Assembly: GCA_025936955.1 (NCBI GenBank)
Contig: JAICSL010000125.1
Span: 1 to 5,632 of the forward strand
DNA length: 5,632 nt
Direction: 5' to 3'
Source of the DNA: Nitrososphaeraceae archaeon
GTDB lineage: Archaea > Thermoproteota > Nitrososphaeria > Nitrososphaerales > Nitrososphaeraceae
Shown piece by piece: positions 1 to 5,513 of the stretch (position 1 is the stretch's first letter; each line of letters opens with the position of its first letter). The notes beneath the pieces are model-generated. The model was given only the letters and a program-made list of their open reading frames with translations, did not search any database and had not been told where the DNA came from. The position numbers and the translations under genes were made by a program.

Positions 1-82
1 GTAAGAGTAATTTAGCATCATTCACTAGGTAAAATAAATATCAAGGAAAACATATCTCGACTTCAATTATTCTATTAGTGGC

Positions 83-208
83 ATGTTGATCATAGAGAAG
101 ATGAATTTAAAAAATAGTCAAAGGCTAGTGGAAGAATATCGAGAATCCTATATTTGTTTTTGTTGCAATAAAACATCATATAATAGAAGGTCAGTGGTGT
201 GTAAGTAA
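83..208 (+). CDS. Possible small Cys-rich protein (41 aa), doubtful
   Basis: An open frame from ATG 83 (or ATG 101, giving 35 aa) to TAA 206-208. The frame is open back to a stop at 35-37. The peptide has a charged N-terminal half (SQRLVEEYRESY), then four cysteines in the pattern C-x-C-C-x11-C (ICFCCNKTS ... VVCK). A first-and-fourth-residue Cys pair could bind a metal, but no full zinc-finger motif is present. No Shine-Dalgarno site precedes it. It ends 38 bases before the cdc48 start and overlaps the likely cdc48 promoter region, so it may be chance. I do not recognise it. A real small gene, a decayed zinc-finger gene or noise are all possible. Confidence 0.2.
   Translation: MLIIEKMNLKNSQRLVEEYRESYICFCCNKTSYNRRSVVCK
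177..185 (+). promoter_or_regulatory. TATA-like box upstream of cdc48 (weak)
   Basis: CATATAATA is the most TATA-like element before cdc48. With archaeal spacing of about 25 bases it would start a transcript near 207, leaving a leader of about 40 bases. An alternative is TTCAAATAC at 218-226, which would suit a nearly leaderless message. AT-rich background makes both weak. Confidence 0.2.
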
Positions 209-246
209 AGAAATAGGTTCAAATACTGATCTGAGTATAGAGCATT

Positions 247-2601
247 ATGGCAAGTGACGATAACGATAAGGATCAAGAAGGTAATAAATATAAAAATACA
301 TCATCTTCTAATAATAATGTTAGTTCTAAGAAAGAAAAATTGGGAACTGTCTTATTAAAAATAGCAGAAGCCGAACAGAGGGACATAGGTAGAAAAATCG
401 CACGCATAGATCCAGGGGTGGTGGAACGTCTTGGAATATCTAGCGGCGATGCTTTAGAATTATCATCAGGCGGAAAGAAAACTACTGTCTTAAGTTGGCC
501 AGCAAGAGAAAATGATAGAGGCAAGGGATTGATCCGCGTTGATGGGTATTTAAGAAATAGACTTGAAATCGGAATAAATGACACAGTCGACGTTAGAAAA
601 GTAGAATCTAAGGATGCTAAAAGTATTACATTTGCTCCTACAGAACCTCTAAGGATAATAGGGGCTGAAGAATATCTCTCAGAATATCTTGATGGAGCAC
701 TTATGACTAAAGGTGACACAGTGCCTATTAACGTAATGGGTCAACGCATAGACCTGGTGGTAATTTCTACTAATCCTTCAGGACCAGTCATAGTTAACGA
801 CTCAACTAAGATTACAGTTTCTGAAGAAAGTGCTAAAGCCATAGATATATCAAAAGAAGGCGGGGTCCCCTCTATTACTTATGAAGATATTGGAGGAATT
901 GGAGACGCAGTTGGAAGAGTAAGAGAAATGATTGAATTGCCATTGAGACATCCAGAGTTGTTCAAGAGATTAGGTGTTGAAGCACCCAAAGGTGTTCTTC
1001 TTCATGGTCCTCCGGGTACAGGAAAGACCCTGTTAGCTAAAGCAGTAGCAAATGAAACAAGTGCAAATTTCTATACAATAGGAGGTCCTGAAATAATGAG
1101 CAAGTTTTATGGAGAATCTGAAGAAAAACTACGCAACATATTTCAACAGGCAGAAAAGAATGCTCCTTCAATAATATTCATTGATGAAATTGACTCTATT
1201 GCGCCAAAAAGAGAAGAAGTATCAGGTGAAGTTGAGAGGAGAATTGTTGCTCAGCTATTATCGTTAATGGATGGTATGTCCTCAAGAGGAAAAGTTGTAG
1301 TAATCGGTGCAACAAATAGAATTAACGCAATAGACCCTGCATTAAGACGACCCGGAAGATTTGACAGAGAAATTGAGATAGGCGTTCCGGATAGAAACGG
1401 TCGGTTAGAAATATTACAAATACATACGAGAGGGATGCCACTTGATAAAGATGTCAACTTAGAAAAACTCGCAGATATCTCACATGGATTTGTGGGAGCT
1501 GATCTACAAGCCCTGTCTAAAGAAGCCGCAATGAGAGCATTAAGAAAAGTGTTACCACAAATCGATCTATCTTCTGAAAGTATACCAGCTGATACTTTAA
1601 AGAAAATCATAGTAACAATGCAGGACTTTACAGATGTTGCTAAAGAAATGGAACCGTCTGCGATGAGGGAGGTCTTTGTAGAAGTTCCAGATGTGAACTG
1701 GGAAGATATTGGTGGGTTATCGTCAATCAAGCAAGAATTACAGGAGGCTGTGGAATGGCCTCTGAAATATCAAAGCATCTTTACTTACACGGATGCAATT
1801 CCTCCAAAGGGAATACTTTTGTATGGTCCTCCAGGTACAGGAAAGACTCTGATGGCCAAAGCTGCAGCAAATGAAAGTGAAGCCAATTTCATAAGTATTA
1901 AAGGTCCCGAACTACTATCAAAATGGGTAGGAGAATCAGAAAAAGGAGTAAGAGAGGTATTTAGAAAAGCAAGACAGGCTGCTCCTTGTATTATATTCTT
2001 TGATGAATTGGATGCAATAGCGCCTACAAGAGGAGCAAACTTTGGCGACTCTCATGTTACTGAAAGGGTAATAAGCCAATTACTGACAGAATTAGACGGA
2101 TTGGAAATCTTGACTAATGTAGTGGTTATTGCTGCGACAAATAGACCTGATATAATAGACCCGGCATTATTAAGACCAGGTAGATTTGATAGACTACTCT
2201 ATGTGCCGCCACCAGACAGGGAATCCAGAGTACAAATATTGAAAATACATACAAAAAAGAAACCTCTGGATCAAGATATTAATCTCTACGAATTAGCCAA
2301 TCGTACGGAAGGTTACACGGGTGCAGATATATCATCATTGTCGTCTACAGCGGTTATGCTTGCTTTACGCGAGCACATCACAAAATATCCAGATCCAAAG
2401 GATGCAGATAATAATGTACAAGGTCTAAAAATTCAAACCCATCATTTTGAAGAAGCCATCAAAAAGATTAGACCGTTATCAAAACAGGAATTAGATATGT
2501 ACAAGAGAATTTCAGAGCAATTCGGAAAACCAGATGTTGTATTCAAAGGAAGCTTGGCATCAAGAGATAGTTTGGTTGAATCAAGTTCTGGTATAACATA
2601 A
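247..2601 (+). CDS. cdc48: Cdc48/VCP/p97-family AAA+ ATPase (archaeal VAT type)
   Basis: A complete 784-residue tandem AAA+ unfoldase, expected to form a cytoplasmic hexamer that uses ATP to extract and unfold proteins for degradation or remodelling. Residues 1-32 are a polar, Asn/Ser/Lys-rich extension. Residues about 33-205 are the Cdc48 N domain (double-psi barrel with RDIGRKIARIDP, then the second N subdomain). D1 begins at TYEDIGG (211-217): Walker A GPPGTGKT 254-261, aromatic pore loop KFYGESE 286-292, Walker B IIFIDEID 309-316 (catalytic E314), sensor-1 N357, arginine fingers R371 and R374, GFVGAD 414-419. D2 begins at NWEDIGG (484-490): Walker A 527-534, pore loop KWVGESE 559-565, Walker B IIFFDELD 582-589 (E587), sensor-1 N632, R646 and R649, GYTGAD 689-694. 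All key residues are intact in both rings. ATG 247 is the first possible start because TAG 238-240 lies in frame just upstream; no Shine-Dalgarno site is visible. The C-terminus (SSSGIT) lacks the HbYX proteasome-docking motif. The neighbours appear to be separate transcription units. Confidence 0.97.
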   Translation: MASDDNDKDQEGNKYKNTSSSNNNVSSKKEKLGTVLLKIAEAEQRDIGRKIARIDPGVVERLGISSGDALELSSGGKKTTVLSWPARENDRGKGLIRVDGYLRNRLEIGINDTVDVRKVESKDAKSITFAPTEPLRIIGAEEYLSEYLDGALMTKGDTVPINVMGQRIDLVVISTNPSGPVIVNDSTKITVSEESAKAIDISKEGGVPSITYEDIGGIGDAVGRVREMIELPLRHPELFKRLGVEAPKGVLLHGPPGTGKTLLAKAVANETSANFYTIGGPEIMSKFYGESEEKLRNIFQQAEKNAPSIIFIDEIDSIAPKREEVSGEVERRIVAQLLSLMDGMSSRGKVVVIGATNRINAIDPALRRPGRFDREIEIGVPDRNGRLEILQIHTRGMPLDKDVNLEKLADISHGFVGADLQALSKEAAMRALRKVLPQIDLSSESIPADTLKKIIVTMQDFTDVAKEMEPSAMREVFVEVPDVNWEDIGGLSSIKQELQEAVEWPLKYQSIFTYTDAIPPKGILLYGPPGTGKTLMAKAAANESEANFISIKGPELLSKWVGESEKGVREVFRKARQAAPCIIFFDELDAIAPTRGANFGDSHVTERVISQLLTELDGLEILTNVVVIAATNRPDIIDPALLRPGRFDRLLYVPPPDRESRVQILKIHTKKKPLDQDINLYELANRTEGYTGADISSLSSTAVMLALREHITKYPDPKDADNNVQGLKIQTHHFEEAIKKIRPLSKQELDMYKRISEQFGKPDVVFKGSLASRDSLVESSSGIT

Positions 2602-2630
2602 TATGCATAACCAATAATCTATGAATATTT

Positions 2631-2658
2631 TAGGATATTATCCTATATCCTATATTTT
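2631..2658 (+). terminator. Terminator-like hairpin after cdc48
   Basis: Thirty bases after the cdc48 stop lies TAGGATA, one T, TATCCTA, and a second tandem TATCCTA (2631-2637, 2639-2645, 2646-2652), then TATTTT. The first arm can pair with either copy: with the second it gives a 7-bp stem and an 8-base loop directly before the T-rich end. Archaeal termination often needs only T-rich tracts, so the hairpin may be incidental. Confidence 0.4.
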
Positions 2659-2850
2659 ACAAACCATAATGATAGCGAGTATACCGAAGGTGTAATAAGT
2701 TATCTTGTATATACTTTTCAAGTACAATAATTTACCTAGAAAGAACGAGTAATACAGATTAGAAAATCAATGATCTTTATCAAACTGAGGTCACATATTC
2801 AACATTTAATTTTTTTATATTTATATCTAATTTTATCTATCATTATGTAT

Positions 2851-2858
2851 CTATATGT
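2851..2858 (+). promoter_or_regulatory. TATA-like element before the 114-aa gene (weak)
   Basis: CTATATGT lies 28 to 21 bases before the GTG start, the right place for a TATA box feeding a leaderless message. The whole stretch 2805-2870 is A/T-rich with other TATA-like strings (for example near 2815-2826), so the exact box is uncertain. Confidence 0.25.
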
Positions 2859-2878
2859 GTAGTTATAATTGAGTATCG

Positions 2879-3223
2879 GTGGGTAATAAAGTAATTAATT
2901 TTAAATTTCCTAGTAAGGAGACACTTGAAACAATTGGTAAGAATGAGAGATTAAATTTATATCGACGATATTTTGCTGCCAGTCGCTATAACAGATTGCT
3001 AATTCAAAAACAATTACTCAAATGTGCATATGACGAATTACTCTTTTCTAACCTCAAAGAGCTTGAGAGATCACATGATCAAGACCTCATTGATAAATTA
3101 AAAATTGTAAAAGAGTACGGACTTTTAGAAGAATTTATTGATGCAGTAAAGGAGGAAGAACAGAGTTTACAGAAGATAATTGAAGCATATGATAAAAGAA
3201 TGATGAACCAGTATCTCCCATAG
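2879..3223 (+). CDS. Hypothetical helix-rich protein (114 aa)
   Basis: I do not recognise this protein. The translation looks genuine: it is strongly charged, with heptad-like leucine and isoleucine spacing, predicted by eye to be mostly alpha-helical (about residues 13-58, 63-82 and 83-110). It has one cysteine (C49), no tryptophan, no signal peptide, no membrane segment and no recognisable catalytic motif. A basic, aromatic stretch (LNLYRRYFAASRYNRLL, residues 25-41) is followed by acidic and basic helices ending in KEEEQSLQKIIEAYDKRMM. GTG 2879 is the only reasonable start: TGA 2870-2872 is in frame just upstream and the first in-frame ATG is at residue 108. No Shine-Dalgarno site is visible, which suits a leaderless message. 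It is flanked by gaps of 277 and 616 bases, so it is probably transcribed alone. It is probably a small cytoplasmic protein, perhaps acting by helix-helix contacts; this is inference from composition only. Confidence 0.72.
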   Translation: MGNKVINFKFPSKETLETIGKNERLNLYRRYFAASRYNRLLIQKQLLKCAYDELLFSNLKELERSHDQDLIDKLKIVKEYGLLEEFIDAVKEEEQSLQKIIEAYDKRMMNQYLP

Positions 3224-3469
3224 GCTGTTTGTCTATTTTGCAGCGCTTCTACTATCTTAAGAATCGGTAACTATAAACCACGACCTTATTAACTGAAAGA
3301 ACCTTTCTAGATATACTCATTACCATAGTTAACATCCAGAATTATAATTAAATGATTTAAGTGACTAAAGCACAATACAAGTTATAAGATTAAAGTAATT
3401 GTCTAAATGGATATTTATTTGTTAATTGATAATAATTCCTCAAGGGTGCCCGGCCGCTGAATAGAATAA

Positions 3470-3497
3470 ATTCAAATGTAGATGATGCGATTTGAAT
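3470..3497. repeat. 8-bp inverted repeat around a small-ORF start
   Basis: ATTCAAAT (3470-3477) and ATTTGAAT (3490-3497) are exact reverse complements separated by 12 bases. The spacer holds two consecutive ATG codons (3482 and 3485), the candidate starts of the 52-codon ORF. It could be an RNA hairpin that displays the start codon, a protein-binding dyad, or chance in AT-rich DNA. Confidence 0.45.
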
Positions 3498-3640
3498 ATG
3501 AAACTTTACTAGAGATGTATATCTTGTTATATCAGCAACACTTTTTTGATGCTCTTAAATTAGAACTTATCATGACCAGCGGATGTCAAGATGAAATCGA
3601 GCAACTAACAGGGCGATTGATTTTTAGTCCGTTTAAGTAG
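3482..3640 (+). CDS. Possible small hypothetical protein (52 aa)
   Basis: An open frame from ATG 3482 to TAG 3638-3640; TAG 3479-3481 is in frame immediately upstream, and a second ATG follows at 3485. The peptide is protein-like: MMRFEYETLLEMYILLYQQ is an amphipathic, aromatic helix, continuing HFFDALKLELIM, then a turn with one cysteine (TSGCQDE) and a C-terminal EIEQLTGRLIFSPFK. There is no signal peptide; the first 30 residues are hydrophobic on one face but too charged for a membrane helix. No Shine-Dalgarno site. A TATA-like ATATTTAT at 3411-3418 could drive a message starting near 3440 and including the GC-rich patch in its leader. I do not recognise the family. Chance in a 616-bp gap cannot be excluded. 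Confidence 0.35.
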   Translation: MMRFEYETLLEMYILLYQQHFFDALKLELIMTSGCQDEIEQLTGRLIFSPFK

Positions 3641-3782
3641 ATCCAGAAGTATTTCCGTGTAAAATCTTGGCATAACAAATAAAGGTAACAGTGGGAGCTG
3701 TAGTCTTGAACAAATAACCTTCTAACAAAGCGGAATACAACTTTACCTATTGATTATAAGAGTTGTTCTTTGTTAACCCAAT

Positions 3783-3804
3783 TTAAAGGAACCTAATCCT
3801 TTAA
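3783..3804. promoter_or_regulatory. Operator-like dyad upstream of the PRC-barrel gene
   Basis: TTAAAGGA (3783-3790) and TCCTTTAA (3797-3804) are perfect 8-bp inverted arms with a 6-base centre, ACCTAA. The match extends to 10 pairs if one T is bulged on the left. It ends 35 bases before the ATG and 8 bases before a TATA-like element, where archaeal regulators commonly bind. The left arm overlaps TTTAAAGG, itself TATA-like, so the site could alternatively cover the core promoter. An RNA hairpin is less likely because the transcript probably starts downstream. Confidence 0.42.
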
Positions 3805-3812
3805 TTGTATGT

Positions 3813-3820
3813 TGTATATT
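3813..3820 (+). promoter_or_regulatory. TATA-like box of the PRC-barrel gene
   Basis: TGTATATT lies 27 to 20 bases before the ATG at 3840, the spacing expected for a leaderless archaeal transcript beginning at or near the start codon. The lack of any Shine-Dalgarno site before the ATG supports this. Confidence 0.4.
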
Positions 3821-3839
3821 AGTATTAGTAGAATAGAAC

Positions 3840-5195
3840 ATGAGTGCTGGTATGATTTGGGACGATGCTGTTGACAAAAAAGTAAAGTCTAGTGATGATA
3901 AGGATTTGGGAAAAATTCAAAAAGTAACAAAAGATTATATTCAAGTAAACGAAGGCCTTGTATCGAAAAAGAGCTATTTTATTCCAAAATATTATGTTCA
4001 AGGATATGATGGCAATTATCTCTGGGTATCCTTAACTAAAGATGGTACCGAACAAACATTTGAAAGGGAGAGCCCACCAGATAACGTATCAGAATTCGAA
4101 ACTCCATCATACTTGGAGAGAAAAGCATCAGTTGCAAGGCAATATCCAGACTTTGATAATAATATTCCAACATATACACGTGCTATGCCTCAGTCTGCAG
4201 CTACGACTAGTCAAGCCGATACCTTAAAAATTCCTTGGGAAAAGCTTATCGATAGGAAAATAAAATCGACTGACAACAAAGACTTGGGCAAAATAAAACA
4301 GGTCGCTTCTTTGTACGTTGAAGCTGATGAGGGCCATATAAGCAAGAAACGCTATTTTATTCCAAAGTTTTATGTTGACAGTTTTGATGGTGATTATCTA
4401 CACACTTCTCTTACAAAAGAAGAGGTTAAAAGTAGATATGAAAGAGATAATCCTCCCTCCGATGCAGAACTGCGCACTCAAGAAGACTTAGAGCAAAAGA
4501 AAAAAGCCACCATAGAAAGCCCACAGCAACAACTTTTACACGGTGTGCCTTTCGTAGCAACAGAATCTGGAGTCACAATAAGAAATGAGGCTACAGGTGA
4601 AGAATCTAAAGTTGAATGGGCAGAAGTGATTCATAAACATGTTAGGACAACGATTGATGATGTAGATATTGGTGATGTTGAGAAAGTTGGAGATAATTTC
4701 ATTGTAGTGAGAAAAGGAGTTGCAAAGGTACATCTTTACTATATTCCCAAAACGTACATTAGTAACTACGATGGAAGTTCGTTTTATATCAATGCAGACA
4801 GTAATGATCTAAGAAACTTTGAAAGAGAAACAGAACCTACGGCAGAACAGCTTCAAGCACTTATTAAAGAAGCCCCAGGGAGGCAAATGGGTGCTTCAGA
4901 GGAGAAAAGGGGACGCAATACGACAGTCTCAGGTAATGAAGAAGAAGGAGCAGCAGGAAGCCAGCATCAAGACAAAGATGATCCATTAACATCCTATAGA
5001 GGCAAAGAACCAATGACTCCAGCAAAAATAAAAGAGCATGAACCTACAGCAGTAAAAAGAGAGATGACAGAAAAGATTATAGAACCAGGACAAAAAACTG
5101 GGACAAACTCTGAAGAAGCATTAGGAAAAGCTACAAGCAAAGGTATGACAAAAGGAATAGATGACTCTTCTGAAATTAATGAGGACAACGAATAA
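3840..5195 (+). CDS. Protein with three PRC-barrel-like (DUF2171-like) repeats
   Basis: A 451-residue cytoplasmic-looking protein with no signal peptide, membrane segment or cysteine. It contains three homologous modules of about 76 residues: 7-82, 133-208 and about 260-335. Each opens with Trp, then a K(V/I)KS-D-KDLGKI-like strand pair (degenerate in the third), an aromatic-aromatic-IPK-x-Y block (YFIPKYYVQGYDG 46-58, YFIPKFYVDSFDG 172-184, YYIPKTYISNYDG 300-312), and closes with FERESPP 74-80, YERDNPP 200-206 or FERETEP 327-333. This is the pattern of small PRC-barrel beta domains, known from photosynthetic reaction centre H subunit and RimM, which usually mediate protein or RNA contacts. 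Modules 1 and 2 align without gaps at about 50% identity; module 3 is more diverged. Residues from about 350 onward are polar, Glu/Lys/Thr/Gly-rich and probably disordered. ATG 3840 is the first start after in-frame TAG 3834-3836. Its exact role is unknown; a scaffold or stress-related binding protein is an inference. Confidence 0.88.
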   Translation: MSAGMIWDDAVDKKVKSSDDKDLGKIQKVTKDYIQVNEGLVSKKSYFIPKYYVQGYDGNYLWVSLTKDGTEQTFERESPPDNVSEFETPSYLERKASVARQYPDFDNNIPTYTRAMPQSAATTSQADTLKIPWEKLIDRKIKSTDNKDLGKIKQVASLYVEADEGHISKKRYFIPKFYVDSFDGDYLHTSLTKEEVKSRYERDNPPSDAELRTQEDLEQKKKATIESPQQQLLHGVPFVATESGVTIRNEATGEESKVEWAEVIHKHVRTTIDDVDIGDVEKVGDNFIVVRKGVAKVHLYYIPKTYISNYDGSSFYINADSNDLRNFERETEPTAEQLQALIKEAPGRQMGASEEKRGRNTTVSGNEEEGAAGSQHQDKDDPLTSYRGKEPMTPAKIKEHEPTAVKREMTEKIIEPGQKTGTNSEEALGKATSKGMTKGIDDSSEINEDNE

Positions 5196-5393
5196 TGAGC
5201 AGAAAATTAACGATAAACGAATTGAAGTAAAATACCATAATCTTTGATAAATCTAGTAATATCCATTTCAAAAGAGGAGATAGACATACAATCAATACAA
5301 CCGTATTCCTATACTATTGAGTTAGATATGACTCCCTACTTTTGTGAATAAAAACTTAATTATTTCAGATATAAAGGAATGACTAATAATAGA

Positions 5394-5408
5394 ATCTTAT
5401 AATAAGAT
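5394..5408. repeat. 15-bp palindrome in the convergent gap
   Basis: ATCTTAT (5394-5400) and ATAAGAT (5402-5408) are exact inverted 7-bp arms around a single A. It is not followed by a T tract on the plus strand. It may be a weak end-of-transcript structure or chance. Confidence 0.35.
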
Positions 5409-5449
5409 GCAAACCCTCCACTATTCTGTACTGATCCAATTTAGACATG

Positions 5450-5473
5450 AAAAAAAGAAGTGTATATCACACT
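5450..5473 (-). terminator. Terminator-like hairpin with T tract, minus strand
   Basis: Read on the minus strand, AGTGT, a 5-base loop GATAT and ACACT form a 5-bp stem (5473 down to 5459), followed at once by TCTTTTTTT (5458-5450). It lies about 30 bases past the stop of the minus-strand gene ending at 5502. The T tract alone would suit archaeal termination; its position supports that gene being real. Confidence 0.5.
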
Positions 5474-5495
5474 ACTCGAATTAGTCTAACAAATT

Positions 5496-5513
5496 AACTA
5501 ACTAACTAGTTAG
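5496..5513. repeat. AACT tandem repeat overlapping a stop codon
   Basis: Three copies of AACT (5496-5507) run into AGTTAG, so that CTAACTAGTTAG at 5502-5513 is a perfect 12-bp palindrome. It covers the last codons and the stop of the minus-strand gene. Probably a minor slippage-type repeat. Confidence 0.5.

Larger units (their letters stand above)
3224..3839 (+). other. Long intergenic region (616 bp)
   Basis: No long ORF lies here on either strand. It holds a possible 52-codon gene (3482-3640), an inverted repeat around that gene's start, a GC-rich patch at 3444-3457 (13 of 14 bases G or C) in otherwise AT-rich DNA, and the promoter region of the downstream PRC-barrel gene (dyad 3783-3804, TATA-like 3813-3820). 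Just after the 114-aa stop, GCTG 3224-3227 can pair with CAGC 3241-3244 around a TTTT-containing loop, too weak to call a terminator. I see no tRNA, rRNA or insertion-sequence ends. From 3641 to 3780 I see nothing identifiable. Confidence 0.6.
5196..5501. other. Convergent intergenic region
   Basis: This gap separates the plus-strand PRC gene from the partial minus-strand gene at the right edge, so both transcripts should end here. It holds a minus-strand terminator-like element (5450-5473), a short palindrome (5394-5408) and the start of an AACT tandem repeat. No clear plus-strand terminator was found; TTTTGTG near 5340 is only a weak T-rich stretch. No ORF longer than a few codons is convincing. 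Confidence 0.55.

Noticed and set aside
1..25. Possible divergent minus-strand gene starting at GTG (25 to 23) and leaving the window
   Set aside because: Only about eight codons are visible, which cannot support a gene call.
273..719. Long minus-strand open frame opposite the start of cdc48
   Set aside because: Its translation is Ser/Pro/Leu-rich, as expected from the antisense of a coding frame, with no recognisable domain; the plus-strand gene is certain.
1251..1730. Long minus-strand open frame opposite the D1-D2 junction of cdc48
   Set aside because: Same reasoning: an antisense shadow of conserved AAA+ coding sequence, with no start signal.
2705..2727. TTGTA and TACAA inverted arms with an inner TACTT-TTC-AAGTA hairpin
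   Set aside because: Short arms with a bulge in strongly AT-rich DNA, far from both flanking genes; no clear role.
3407..3460. 17-codon ORF (MDIYLLIDNNSSRVPGR) before the GC-rich patch
   Set aside because: Too short to distinguish from chance, and without any translation signal.
3430..3460. Possible tRNA 3' end or attachment-site remnant around the GC-rich patch
   Set aside because: No T-arm or acceptor-stem pairing could be built and no matching direct repeat was seen elsewhere.
3426..3487. Possible C/D box guide RNA (CTGA at 3457-3460, ATGATG at 3482-3487)
   Set aside because: The upstream C-like box is poor, the distance between the boxes is too long, and no terminal D box follows.
4042..4227. 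Plus-strand open frame inside the PRC-barrel gene in another frame
   Set aside because: It overlaps the conserved repeat-coding frame entirely and its translation shows no protein-like pattern.
4536..4733. Minus-strand Cys-rich open frame inside the PRC-barrel gene
   Set aside because: It is antisense to the third module; its cysteines come from reverse-complemented codons of the real gene.
4994..5188. Minus-strand hydrophobic open frame opposite the PRC tail
   Set aside because: The hydrophobic translation is the mirror of a polar, Glu/Lys-rich tail; no promoter or homologue is evident.
5195..5230. ATG overlapping the PRC gene stop, followed by an 11-codon frame
   Set aside because: It ends after MSRKLTINELK; too short to be a supported coupled gene.
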